DNA of 64,000 nt from Pseudomonas sp. TH15 (GTDB lineage: Bacteria > Pseudomonadota > Gammaproteobacteria > Pseudomonadales > Pseudomonadaceae), in assembly GCF_016651105.1 (NCBI RefSeq), contig NZ_JAEKEL010000001.1:3276001-3340000 (forward strand), read 5' to 3'. The position numbers and the translations under genes were made by a program. This document shows positions 20,298-30,529 of the stretch, piece by piece; positions within the stretch are counted from its first letter, which is position 1, and every line of letters starts with the position of its first letter. The notes beneath the pieces were generated by a model. It was not told the DNA's origin and ran no database searches. It worked only from the letters and a program-made list of their open reading frames with translations.

Positions 20298-20305
20298 GCG
20301 TCGCC

Positions 20306-21292
20306 ATGAAATCGACGTCGCCGACAGCGGCGAAACAGACCGGCATGGCGATAATCAGCGCTTTGCTGATTGCCGCCGTGGTCGCTGTGATCGCGGGCGG
20401 CATGCTCACCCGTCAGAGCGTTTTTACCCGTTCTCTTGAAGCTGAGCAGTCTCGTGTGCAGGGTGGTGCCGTGCTTTTGGCCGGACTGGAAATCAGCCGC
20501 CAATTGTTGAACGACGCCCGCCAGCAAGGCGCTCTGATCAGGCTCGATCAGCCATGGGCGCAACCTGTCAAAAGCAGCCTGGCGAATTCGCTGGGCGGTG
20601 CTTTTGAAGGGCGTCTGGAAGACCAGCAAGGCAAGTTCAATCTGCGCAATTTAATGAGCAACGAGCGTGTCGATCTCGGTCAGTTGCGCAGCTTCGAAAG
20701 GCTCTGCGAAATGATCGGCATCGAGGCCAGCCTCGGTCAACGCATCAGCGAACGCGTCATTGCCGCTTACCCGAGAGTTGTGAGTTCGCCCACCTCCGGG
20801 CAAAGCACTGCCGTGACGGGTTTCGACAGCGGTCGAGCGACTTCGCCAAACGCCAGTCGTCGGCCGTTGCCCGCGACCAGGCCGATGTTGCGCAGTCTGG
20901 AGGACTTGCGTGATCTTCAAGGTATGAGCGATCAGGCGTTGGCCCGGTTGGATCAATTCGTGAGCATTGTTCCGGCCAAGACCTGGGTCAACGGCAACAC
21001 GGCCAGCGCCGAGGTTCTGGCGGCGGTGGTGCCTGGGCTGTCGCTGTCACAAGCCCAGGCAATAGTGGTCGAGCGCGATCACGGCCAGTGGTTTATCAAC
21101 CGGGGTGACTTGGTCAATCGTCTGCGCTTACCGCATCTGAAGGTCGACGGGCTCAACGTCGGGATAAGCAGTGAATGGTTCCTGCTGCGCGGGCACGCGC
21201 GTCGTGATCAGCGCCGCGTGAGCGTCGATGCGTTGCTGCATCGTCCCCAGAACGACATGCCCAAAGTGGTCTGGTCGAGGCTCGGAGTATGA
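20306..21292 (+). CDS. gspK: Type II secretion minor pseudopilin GspK
   Basis: A 328-residue pseudopilin, the largest of the set, with an N-terminal helix after KQTGMAIISALLIAAVVAV and without Glu +5, as is normal for GspK. The large alpha domain contains the LEDLRDLQGMS segment. GspK sits at the pseudopilus tip with I and J. It starts 9 bases after gspG, and its stop overlaps gspL (ATGA). Confidence 0.88.
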   Translation: MKSTSPTAAKQTGMAIISALLIAAVVAVIAGGMLTRQSVFTRSLEAEQSRVQGGAVLLAGLEISRQLLNDARQQGALIRLDQPWAQPVKSSLANSLGGAFEGRLEDQQGKFNLRNLMSNERVDLGQLRSFERLCEMIGIEASLGQRISERVIAAYPRVVSSPTSGQSTAVTGFDSGRATSPNASRRPLPATRPMLRSLEDLRDLQGMSDQALARLDQFVSIVPAKTWVNGNTASAEVLAAVVPGLSLSQAQAIVVERDHGQWFINRGDLVNRLRLPHLKVDGLNVGISSEWFLLRGHARRDQRRVSVDALLHRPQNDMPKVVWSRLGV

Positions 21293-22467
21293 GCCGCTTG
21301 CGAATTGCCTTGCCGCCGCTGGATCAATTGACGTCGCACACAGCGTTGCAATTTGCACGTCTGGATCACAGCGGTCGCGTCAGCCAGACCGGTGTCAGTA
21401 CGTTGCTGCTGTTGGGGCAGGAATCTTCGTCGCCGGCGCTGGAGTGTTTTCTGCATCCCGTCGACAGCGTGCTCACCAGCCTGCCGTTGCCGCCGCTGTC
21501 GGCAGTGAAGATCGCCGCAGCAGTGGCCTGTGCGGCGCAGGCGCTGATACTCGGTGGCAGTGCGCACATGCACGTCGCCCACAGCGCTCGGGATGGCAAT
21601 GGTCAGGTCTATCTGGCCTGGCTTCCCAAGGCTGTTCTGGCGCGTTTCGGTGAGTTATTGAGCCTGCATCACCTGAAGCTGCGGGGCCTCTACCCAGCGC
21701 CTTATGCCTTGCCGGTACCACCGACCGGACAGATCAGCGCGAGCGTGCAAGATGAGCAATTGTTGCTGCGCCTCAGCAGCGAGCAGGCCTCGGTTGAGCC
21801 ATTGGTTCAAGAGCGTCTGGAGGTGCTTTTAGCCAATGGCAGCGCTGTGCAATGGATCGGTGACGACACACCTGCGGCCGTGCTTGAGCAAGGGCCTGCG
21901 GATCAGCGCTGGTCTGGGGCTGCGCCAGGATGGGGGTTGCATGGCGGCGTCGGCAAGCCTGCCGGACCTACACCGGGTTGGGGCAGGGCTGCGATCTGTT
22001 GTGCCTTGGCGGTGGCTGTATGGGTTTTCGGTCTGAACCTTTACGCCGCTCGTGAAGCCAGCCAAGGCCAGCAACTCAAGGCACAGATGAGTCAGCGAGT
22101 GAAGCAGGCTTTCCCTGAGTTGCCGGTGATTCTCAACCCGTTGCAACAGGCCCGTCAGCAGTTGGCGGCGCGACAGAGTGGGTCGGCGACGGATACCCAT
22201 GATGGTTTTGCCTACTTGGTACAGCACGCCGCAAGCACGATGTCTTTCATGGCTGGCACCGTTCAACGGCTGACATTCGATCAAGGCCGTTTGCAGTTGG
22301 AATTGGCCGCCGATGCGCCGCATTCGACAGCCGACGGCGCGATGACAGGGGCGCTCGATCAGGCAAGGCTGACGGCCGTGCGTGAAGGCAACGTCTGGAC
22401 ATTGAGTTCGCAAGTCGAGCCCGCTTCGGCTGACAGCGACGCCAGTATGGATAACGACGATGAGTGA
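21289..22467 (+). CDS. gspL: Type II secretion platform protein GspL
   Basis: A 392-residue protein with an N-terminal cytoplasmic actin-like domain that would bind the GspE ATPase, one membrane helix near 242-262 (AICCALAVAVWVFGLNLY) and a periplasmic ferredoxin-like domain. Order and length fit GspL. It is translationally coupled to gspK and overlaps gspM by eight bases. Confidence 0.85.
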   Translation: MSRLRIALPPLDQLTSHTALQFARLDHSGRVSQTGVSTLLLLGQESSSPALECFLHPVDSVLTSLPLPPLSAVKIAAAVACAAQALILGGSAHMHVAHSARDGNGQVYLAWLPKAVLARFGELLSLHHLKLRGLYPAPYALPVPPTGQISASVQDEQLLLRLSSEQASVEPLVQERLEVLLANGSAVQWIGDDTPAAVLEQGPADQRWSGAAPGWGLHGGVGKPAGPTPGWGRAAICCALAVAVWVFGLNLYAAREASQGQQLKAQMSQRVKQAFPELPVILNPLQQARQQLAARQSGSATDTHDGFAYLVQHAASTMSFMAGTVQRLTFDQGRLQLELAADAPHSTADGAMTGALDQARLTAVREGNVWTLSSQVEPASADSDASMDNDDE

Positions 22468-23002
22468 ATGGTTGACGCTGTATCGAGGCCGTTGGGTGCT
22501 CTTGCGTGAGCAGATTCAGCGGCATTGGCGCTCACTCACGTTGCGCGAAAAACGCATGGTGGCGGGCACAGGGCTGATAGTTGGCGGCGCCTTGATCTGG
22601 CTGCTGTTAATCGAACCGCCGCTGAAAAAGCTCGATTACTGGCAGGCCGAAACCCCGAAATTGCGCTCACAGGCGGCAGCGCTGGAATTGCTGCTGCGCG
22701 AGGTGTCGAGCCCGCCCGCCGGGCAGGGCCTTGAGCAGTCGTTGCAGCAAGCGCTCGACGCCAGCGGATTGGCTGGGCACTACCGATTGCAGTCGGTGGA
22801 GGGCGAGTGGCTGTTGACGTTCGAGGAGGCGCCGGCCGATGCGGCGATCAGTTGGTTGTTGAGCAGTCCTGTGCAGTATTCACTGGAAGTGGTCGAGGCT
22901 CGCTTGCAGCGTGGAAGTGAGGTCAAGGTCGATGATACGGCAGGCACTCTGTCGGGAACCGTTCGCATGGATCAGGCGCAGGGCGCTAAGGAAGCTTCAT
23001 GA
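22460..23002 (+). CDS. gspM: Type II secretion platform protein GspM
   Basis: A 180-residue bitopic inner-membrane protein with a short cytoplasmic N-terminus, a membrane helix at about 32-50 (VAGTGLIVGGALIWLLLI) and a periplasmic domain. It partners GspL and stabilises it. The stop overlaps the gspD start by four bases. Confidence 0.82.
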   Translation: MSEWLTLYRGRWVLLREQIQRHWRSLTLREKRMVAGTGLIVGGALIWLLLIEPPLKKLDYWQAETPKLRSQAAALELLLREVSSPPAGQGLEQSLQQALDASGLAGHYRLQSVEGEWLLTFEEAPADAAISWLLSSPVQYSLEVVEARLQRGSEVKVDDTAGTLSGTVRMDQAQGAKEAS

Positions 23003-25383
23003 AGTGGTCAGGTTCCAATTGTGTACGTACGGCCGCGCCGTTTCTGTTGTTGGCGTTAAGCGCGTGCAGCAACACCACCACGCCGCAGAACCAGCCGCCG
23101 CTGCTGGTCGACAGTGAACTGGGACGTCCGCTGGCCAACACCCAGCGCAGCGGCGATGCGGTGCTCGACCGCGAGCGGGCTCAGGCGCAGGCAAGACCTG
23201 CGCCGAAGCAATTGCACAACATCAGTAAGACTGCGCGCAGCGGCGTGGCGGCTTCGGGCATTGCGTTGCCGAGCAATCCACTGGGCGATCAACCGGTGAC
23301 GCTGAATTTTGTCGACGCCGATATTCAAGCGGTGGTGCGGGCGTTGTCGCGTTCGACTGGTCAGCAGTTTCTCGTCGACCCTCGGGTGAAGGGCACGTTG
23401 ACGCTGGTGTCGGAAGGTCAGGTGCCGGCGCGGCAGGCTTACGACATGCTGCTGGCGGCGCTGCGCATGCAGGGTTTCAGTGTGGTCGATGTCGGCGGCG
23501 TGGCGCAGGTGGTGCCGGAGGCGGATGCGAAACTGTTGGGTGGGCCGATTTACAGCGCTGACAAACCGGCGGGCAATGGCATGCTCACGCGCACCTTCCG
23601 TCTGCAATACGAGAACGCGGTGAACCTGATTCCGGTGCTGCGGCCGATTGTTTCGCCGAACAATCCGATCAACGCGTATCCGGGCAATAACACCATCGTT
23701 ATCACCGATTACGCCGAGAACCTGACCCGCGTGGCGCAGTTGATCGCGAGCATTGATTCGCCGAGTGCGATCGACACGGATGTGGTGCAGATCCAGAACG
23801 GTATCGCTGCTGACATTGCGCCGATGGTGGCGGATTTGCTGGATGCGCCGGGCAATGATCCGACGCAGAAAATTGCGGTGATTGGTGATCCGCGCTCCAA
23901 CACCATCATCATTCGTGCGGGCAGTCCTGAGCGCACGGAGCTGGCGCGAAATCTGATCTACAAACTCGATAACGCGCAAAGTAATCCGAGCAATCTGCAT
24001 GTGGTTTATCTGCGTAATGCGCAGGCGGCGAAACTGGCGCAGGCGTTGCGCGGTTTGCTCACGGGTGAGAGTGATAGCGGCAGCAGCGACAATGCGCGTT
24101 CGGTGCTCAGTGCGATGGGCAGCAACACCAGCGGCTCCAGTGGTCAAAGTGGCCAGAGCGGTACGCAAACCAGCGGCACAACTTCGACCACGTCCGGCAG
24201 CGGCAGCACTGGTGGTAGTTACGCGCAGGGCAGTGGCGGCAGCACCGGCAGCGGCGGCGCTCAGAGTAGCGATCAGAGCGTCGCCTTCAGCGCTGGCGGT
24301 GTGACCATTCAAGCCGACGCGACCACCAACACCTTGCTGATTTCCGCGCCGGAGCCGTTGTATCGCAACCTGCGTGAAGTTATCGATTTGCTCGATCAGC
24401 GTCGCGCGCAAGTAGTGATTGAAAGCCTGATCGTCGAGGTCGGCGAAGACGATGCCAGCGAATTCGGCGTGCAATGGCAGACCGGTAATCTCGGCGGCAA
24501 AGGTGTGATCGGCGGGACGAATCTCGGCGGCTCGGGGATCAATCTGAATGGTAAAACCAGCCTCGACGTGTTGCCGCAGGGTTTGAACCTGGGCTACGTC
24601 AACGGCACCGTCGACATCCCCGGTATCGGCAAGATCCTCGACCTGAAAGTGCTGGCCCGGGCCTTGAAGAGCAAGGGCGGCACCAATGTGCTGTCGACGC
24701 CTAATCTGCTGACGCTGGACAACGAGGCGGCGAGTATTTTTGTGGGCCAGACTATCCCGTTTGTCAGCGGCAGTTATGTGACTGGCGGCGGGGGCACCAG
24801 CAATAACCCGTTCCAGACGGTGACCCGTGAAGAGGTCGGTTTGAAGCTCAATGTGCGCCCGCAGATCTCCGAGGGTGGCACGGTGAAGCTCGACATTTAT
24901 CAGGAAGTCAGCAGCATTGACGAGCGTGCGTCGGCCAGTTCGACGTCGGCGGGGATTGTGACCAACAAGCGGGCGATTGATACCAGCATCCTGCTCGATG
25001 ACGGCCAGATCATGGTGCTCGGCGGTTTGCTGCAGGACGGTTACAGCCAGAGCAACGATGCGGTGCCGTGGCTGGGCAGTATTCCGGGAATCGGCGCGCT
25101 GTTTCGCAACGAGCGCCGGGCGATCACCAAGACCAATTTGATGGTGTTTCTGCGCCCGTACATCATTCGCGACAGCGAAGCGGGGCGCAGCATTACCCTT
25201 AATCGCTACGACTTCATGCGCCGCGCCCAAGGTGGTTTGCAGCCGGAACGCAGCTGGGCGATGCCGGACATGCAGGCGCCGCAATTGCCGAGTGCTGCGC
25301 AGGGTGTGCCGGCGGTGGTGCCATCCTCGGGGCCACGTGCCACGATCAAAGCGGTGCCGATCCAGCCGGGGTCCTCATTATGA
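22999..25383 (+). CDS. gspD: Lipoprotein secretin GspD (HxcQ-like)
   Basis: The 794-residue outer-membrane channel. A signal peptide ends in lipobox LSAC with Cys at residue 23, so the secretin should be lipid-anchored and able to reach the outer membrane without a pilotin, as shown for HxcQ of P. aeruginosa. Then come N0 (TLNFVDADIQAVVRALS), N1-N3 domains, a serine/glycine-rich linker at about 357-430 and the C-terminal secretin core (LLTLDNEAASIFVGQTIPFV, GLLQDGYSQS). The last 76 bases of the gene are the founding copy of the downstream 255-bp repeat. Its TGA overlaps the ATG of the repeat-spanning frame. Confidence 0.93.
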   Translation: MKWSGSNCVRTAAPFLLLALSACSNTTTPQNQPPLLVDSELGRPLANTQRSGDAVLDRERAQAQARPAPKQLHNISKTARSGVAASGIALPSNPLGDQPVTLNFVDADIQAVVRALSRSTGQQFLVDPRVKGTLTLVSEGQVPARQAYDMLLAALRMQGFSVVDVGGVAQVVPEADAKLLGGPIYSADKPAGNGMLTRTFRLQYENAVNLIPVLRPIVSPNNPINAYPGNNTIVITDYAENLTRVAQLIASIDSPSAIDTDVVQIQNGIAADIAPMVADLLDAPGNDPTQKIAVIGDPRSNTIIIRAGSPERTELARNLIYKLDNAQSNPSNLHVVYLRNAQAAKLAQALRGLLTGESDSGSSDNARSVLSAMGSNTSGSSGQSGQSGTQTSGTTSTTSGSGSTGGSYAQGSGGSTGSGGAQSSDQSVAFSAGGVTIQADATTNTLLISAPEPLYRNLREVIDLLDQRRAQVVIESLIVEVGEDDASEFGVQWQTGNLGGKGVIGGTNLGGSGINLNGKTSLDVLPQGLNLGYVNGTVDIPGIGKILDLKVLARALKSKGGTNVLSTPNLLTLDNEAASIFVGQTIPFVSGSYVTGGGGTSNNPFQTVTREEVGLKLNVRPQISEGGTVKLDIYQEVSSIDERASASSTSAGIVTNKRAIDTSILLDDGQIMVLGGLLQDGYSQSNDAVPWLGSIPGIGALFRNERRAITKTNLMVFLRPYIIRDSEAGRSITLNRYDFMRRAQGGLQPERSWAMPDMQAPQLPSAAQGVPAVVPSSGPRATIKAVPIQPGSSL

Positions 25384-26326
25384 AACCGGTTTTGCATCGG
25401 AGTGATACACCTGTGGCGAGGGGATTTATCCCCGTTGGGCAGCGAAGCAGCCCCAAAACCTGCAACCGCATTTCTCCAGGCATACCGAGTGTTTTGGGTT
25501 TGCGACTGCTGCGCAGCCGAGCGGGGATAAATCCCCTCGCCACAGGAAATCTCATTGCCACTGCCGACGGCGGTGCCATCCTCGGGGCCACGCGCCACGA
25601 TCAAAGCGGTGCCGATCCAGCCGGGGCCCTCATTATGAAACCGGTTTTGCATCGGAGTGATACACCTGTGGCGAGGGGATTTATCCCCGTTGGGCAGCGA
25701 AGCAGCCCCAAAACCTGCAACCCCATTTCTCCAGGCATACCGAGTGTTTTGGGTTTGCGACTGCTGCGCAGCCGAGCGGGGATAAATCCCCTCGCCACAG
25801 GAAATCTCATTGCCACTGCCGACGGCGGCGCCACCCTCGGGGCCACGCGCCACGATCAAAGCGGTGCCGATCCAGCCGGGGTCCTCATTATGAAACCGGT
25901 TCTGCATAGGAGTGATAGACCTGTGGCGAGGGGATTTATCCCCGTTGGGCAGCGAAGCAGCCCCAAAACCTGCAACCCCATTTCTGCAGGCATACCGAGT
26001 GTTTTGGGTTTGCGACTGCTGCGCAGCCGAGCGGGGATAAATCCCCTCGCCACAGGAAATCTCATTGCCACTGCCGGCGGTGGTGCCATCCTCGGGGCCA
26101 CGCGCCACGATCAAAGCGGTGCCGATCCAGCCGGGGCCCTCATTATGAAACCGGTTCTGCCTAGGAGTGATACCCCTGTGGCGAGGGGATTTATCCCCGT
26201 TGGGCAGCGAAGCAGCCCCAAAACCTGCGACCCCATTTCTCCAGGCATACCGAGTGTTTTGGGTTTACGACTGCTGCGCAGCCGAGCGGGGATAAATCCC
26301 CTCGCCACAGGGAATTGCACTGCCAC
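25308..26326. repeat. Four-copy 255-bp tandem array built from the gspD 3' end and a REPIN
   Basis: Three full 255-bp units and most of a fourth. Markers recur at exactly 255-base spacing: the gspD tail at 25356, 25611, 25866 and 26121. Each unit holds about 76 bases of the gspD 3' end, a short spacer and a REP pair in opposite orientation (GTGGCGAGGGGATTTATCC and its inverse). Copies differ by only a few substitutions. Since 255 is a multiple of three, the frame is kept through all copies. Confidence 0.95.
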
Positions 26327-26372
26327 AGGAAATCTCATTGCCACAGAGAACTCGGGGGACTGCGAAAGATGA
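25380..26372 (+). other. Open frame across the tandem array, linked to gspD and gspE
   Basis: A 330-codon frame starts at the ATG overlapping the gspD stop (ATGA) and ends with a TGA overlapping the gspE start (again ATGA). It encodes an 85-residue repeat rich in R, S, P and G with no recognisable fold. The amino acids probably do not matter; the open frame could carry ribosomes from gspD to gspE. The opposite strand is also largely open, so this may be a by-product of the multiple-of-three period. Confidence 0.4.
25410..25546. repeat. REPIN copy 1 (REP doublet)
   Basis: CCTGTGGCGAGGGGATTTA at 25410 and its reverse complement ending at 25546 can fold into a long hairpin. The same element recurs at 25665-25801, 25920-26056 and 26175-26311 within the tandem array. 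The REP type is the common GTGGCGAGGGG form of fluorescent pseudomonads. Confidence 0.9.
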
Positions 26373-27775
26373 GTGCGTTGCCTTACGCCTGGGCCAAGGC
26401 GCAGCGGGTGTTGTTGTGCGATGGGGTGATGACGGTGTGCCCGTCGACGCCGGGCTGGGCGATCAGTGAGGCGCGGCGTCAGTTTGGCGCGACCACGATA
26501 CAGCGCGTGCGCGATGACGAACTGGATGGCTTGCTTGCCACTGCTTACGCCGACACCGGCAGCGCGGCGGCGGTGGTGGGTGCGGCGGAAAACGAAGTCG
26601 ACCTCGACCGCCTGATGCAAGACATGCCAGAAATCACCGACCTGCTCGACACCCAGGACGGCGCGCCGGTGATTCGCATGATCAACGCCTTGCTGACCCA
26701 AGCGGCGCGTGATGAGGCCAGTGACATTCATATCGAACCTTTCGAAACCCACTCAGTGGTGCGCTACCGCGTCGACGGCACGCTGCGCGACGTGGTCTCG
26801 CCGCGCAAGGCGCTGCACGGTGCGCTGGTGTCGCGGATCAAGATCATGGCGCAACTCGACATCGCCGAAAAACGCCTGCCGCAAGACGGCCGCATTGCCC
26901 TGCGCGTGGCCGGGCGGCCGATCGATATCCGCGTTTCCACGGTACCGACCGGGCATGGCGAAAGGGTGGTGATGCGTCTGCTCGACAAACAGGCCGGCCG
27001 TCTGCACCTGGAAACGCTAGGCATGGACGCGCAGGTGCTGGCGAAACTCGATCACCTGATCCGCCAGCCCCACGGTATCGTGCTGGTTACCGGGCCGACG
27101 GGCAGCGGCAAAACCACCAGCCTCTACGCAGCGCTGGCGCGGCTCGATGCGAGTACCAGCAACATCCTCACCGTGGAAGACCCGGTGGAGTACGACCTGC
27201 CGGGTATCAGCCAGATTCAGGTCAACGCCAAGATCGACATGACCTTCGCCCTGGCGCTGCGAGCGATTCTGCGGCAAGACCCGGACATCATCATGATCGG
27301 CGAAATCCGCGATCTCGAAACCGCGCAAATCGCGGTGCAAGCCTCGCTGACCGGTCACTTGGTGCTGGCGACCTTGCACACCAACGACGCGGTGTCGGCG
27401 GTTAACCGCTTGATCGACATGGGCGTCGAGCCGTTTCTGCTGGCCTCGTCGATGCTCGGCGTTTTGGCGCAGCGATTGGTACGGCGCCTGTGCAATCAAT
27501 GCAAACAGGAAGACCCGGCGACACTCGGCACTTGGCGCCCGGTCGGTTGCGCGGCATGTAATCAAACCGGCTACAGCGGCCGCACCGGCATTCATGAATT
27601 GTTCTGCATCGACGACGACATCCGCACCCTGATTCACCAAGGGGCAGGGGAGCAGGCCTTGCGCGCATCAGCCGCGAAAGCCGGGATGTTCAGCCTGCGT
27701 GAGGACGGTGAGCGCTGGATCCGCAGCGGCGCCACCGCCCCCGAAGAAATTCTGCGCGTGACACGGGACGCCTGA
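26369..27775 (+). CDS. gspE: Type II secretion ATPase GspE
   Basis: A 468-residue cytoplasmic hexameric ATPase driving pseudopilus assembly. An N1E-type domain precedes the core with Walker A ([15 protein letters not shown], near residue 243), the Asp box ([13 protein letters not shown]), Walker B ([17 protein letters not shown]) and the His box. A four-cysteine zinc element (CNQC and CAAC) lies near 375-395. ATG 26369 gives a normal start; a frame extension upstream runs into the repeat array. The stop overlaps the gspF start (TGATG). Confidence 0.93.
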   Translation: MSALPYAWAKAQRVLLCDGVMTVCPSTPGWAISEARRQFGATTIQRVRDDELDGLLATAYADTGSAAAVVGAAENEVDLDRLMQDMPEITDLLDTQDGAPVIRMINALLTQAARDEASDIHIEPFETHSVVRYRVDGTLRDVVSPRKALHGALVSRIKIMAQLDIAEKRLPQDGRIALRVAGRPIDIRVSTVPTGHGERVVMRLLDKQAGRLHLETLGMDAQVLAKLDHLIRQPHGIVLVTGPTGSGKTTSLYAALARLDASTSNILTVEDPVEYDLPGISQIQVNAKIDMTFALALRAILRQDPDIIMIGEIRDLETAQIAVQASLTGHLVLATLHTNDAVSAVNRLIDMGVEPFLLASSMLGVLAQRLVRRLCNQCKQEDPATLGTWRPVGCAACNQTGYSGRTGIHELFCIDDDIRTLIHQGAGEQALRASAAKAGMFSLREDGERWIRSGATAPEEILRVTRDA

Positions 27776-28984
27776 TGAATCGCTATCGTTTTGAAGCCGC
27801 CGACGCGACCGGAAAAATCGAATCCGGGCATCTGGAAGCCGACAGTCAAACCGCTGCGTTCAGTGCGTTGCGCGGGCGCGGCCTGACGGCACTCATGGTG
27901 CAAAAGGAAAGCAACGTCGCCCAGCACGGCGGCGGTGGATTGTTCAGCGCCAAGCTCTCGGACAACGATCTGGCGTGGGCCACACGGCAACTGGCGAGCC
28001 TGCTCGGCGCCAGTCTGCCGCTGGAGGCCGCATTGAGTGCCACGGTCGAGCAGGCCGAAAAAACACATCGCCCACACCCTAAGCGCCGTGCGTGCCGATG
28101 TTCGCAGCGGCATGCGGTTGGCGGAATCACTGGCGGCGCGGCCGCGGGATTTCCCCGAGATTTACCGCGCACTGATTGCTGCGGGGGAAGAGTCCGGCGA
28201 TCTGGCGCAGGTGATGGAGCGACTCGCCGATTACATCGAGGAGCGCAACAATCTGCGCGGCAAGATTCTCACCGCGTTTATCTATCCGGGTGTGGTCGGA
28301 CTGGTGTCGATCGGCATCGTGATTTTCTTGCTCAGTTACGTGGTGCCGCAGGTGGTCAGCGCGTTTTCCCAGGCGCGGCAGGATCTGCCGGGGCTGACGC
28401 TGGCGATGCTCAATGCCAGCGATTTCATCCGCAGTTGGGGTTGGTTGTGTGCCGCGTTAATGACTGGGGCGTTCTGGAGCTGGCGCCTGTATCTGCGCAA
28501 TCCGGCGGCGCGTTTGAGTTGGCATCACCGAGTGTTGAAGTTGCCGCTTTTCGGTCGTTTCATTCTGGGCCTGAACACCGCCCGTTTCGCCTCGACGCTG
28601 GCGATTCTCGGCGGCGCCGGGGTGCCGTTATTAAGGGCGCTGGAAGCGGCGCGGCAGACACTGTCCAACGATCGTCTAAGCCTGAGCGTCACTGAGGCCA
28701 CGGCCAAGGTGCGTGAGGGTGTGAACCTGGCGGCAGCGTTGCGCGTGGAAAACGTGTTTCCGCCGGTGCTGATTCATTTGATCGCCAGTGGCGAGAAAAC
28801 CGGTTCGCTGCCACCGATGCTGGAGCGCGCAGCGCAAACCCTGTCCCGCGATATCGAACGGCGGGCGATGGGCATGACCGCGCTGCTGGAGCCGCTGATG
28901 ATTGTGGTGATGGGTGGGGTGGTGCTGGTGATTGTGATGGCGGTGTTGTTGCCGATCATTGAGATCAACCAACTGGTCCAGTAG
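27775..28984 (+). pseudogene. gspF: Type II secretion platform protein GspF, frameshifted
   Basis: The first part (27775 to about 28068) encodes the normal N-terminus of GspF (YRFEAADATGKIESGHLEAD). Family similarity continues in the +1 frame from AHTLSAVRADVRSGMRLAES to the stop at 28984. The shift lies in a run of six A's at 28058-28063; five or eight A's would restore one frame of about 402-403 residues. The second half has both cytoplasmic domains and the three membrane helices, ending LVIVMAVLLPIIEINQLV. Either a real mutation that should block secretion, or a homopolymer error. Confidence 0.85.
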
Positions 28985-29049
28985 CAGATTTTGAGGGTGT
29001 CTGATTGGGCCTTATTGGGTTGATCCTGAAATCCGGACACAACCAAAAC

Positions 29050-29136
29050 CCTGTTGGAGCTGCCGCAGGCTGCGATCCTTTGATCTGCTTTTAAAGATCA
29101 AAAGCAAAAGATCGCAGCCTTCGGCAGCTCCTGCAT
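29050..29136. repeat. REPIN-like inverted pair downstream of gspF
   Basis: GGAGCTGCCGCAGGCTGCGATC and, inverted, GATCGCAGCCTTCGGCAGCTCC flank a short AT-rich spacer. This is the GAAGGCTGCGATC type of Pseudomonas REP, different from the family in the gspD-gspE array. It separates gspF from the pectate lyase terminator. Confidence 0.75.
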
Positions 29137-29138
29137 GA

Positions 29139-29165
29139 AAAAGCCCTCGTCACCGAGGGCTTCTC
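29139..29165 (-). terminator. Terminator of the pectate lyase gene
   Basis: On the minus strand GCCCTCG and CGAGGGC form a 7-bp stem with a 4-base loop, followed by TTTTTC, about 30 bases after the pel stop. Confidence 0.85.
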
Positions 29166-29187
29166 TTTACGCGATGTAACCCTTCAC

Positions 29188-30336
<1,149 letters not shown>

Positions 30337-30392
30337 TCAGATCCTTGATTAACTTGAGTTGTTTAACGCGCAGCAGGCCTGCGCGTTTCTCG

Positions 30393-30435
30393 AGCGGACG
30401 TCCTTATCGCCATTGCAGCGAATCGAACGTCCGCT
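30393..30435 (-). promoter_or_regulatory. Inverted repeat in the pel leader
   Basis: AGCGGACGT (30393-30401) and ACGTCCGCT (30427-30435) are perfect complements 25 bases apart, 60-105 bases upstream of the pel start. They could form an mRNA hairpin or be paired protein sites. Confidence 0.35.
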
Positions 30436-30465
30436 ACATGCGAAATACTATCATCGAACATATGC

Positions 30466-30478
30466 GTTGTCGTACAAC
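30466..30478. promoter_or_regulatory. GntR/FadR-type operator GTTGTCGTACAAC
   Basis: Symmetric GTTGT-CGT-ACAAC matches the general FadR-subfamily form TNGTNNNACNA. It sits between pel and the divergent gntR gene, so it can serve regulation of both, including autoregulation. It is related to the sites at 19783, 33945 and 34136. Confidence 0.6.
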
Positions 30479-30529
30479 TGAATGGGCTATGATGAGCACT
30501 TATTGGCAATTTCGAGAAATTTGTTCCTG

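Noticed and set aside
25206..26114. 302-codon minus-strand frame across the 255-bp repeats
   Set aside because: It arises because the repeat period is a multiple of three; no ribosome-binding site and it overlaps gspD coding sequence.
25308..26326. CRISPR-like array
   Set aside because: The 255-bp units are nearly identical throughout, with no unique spacers and no cas genes.
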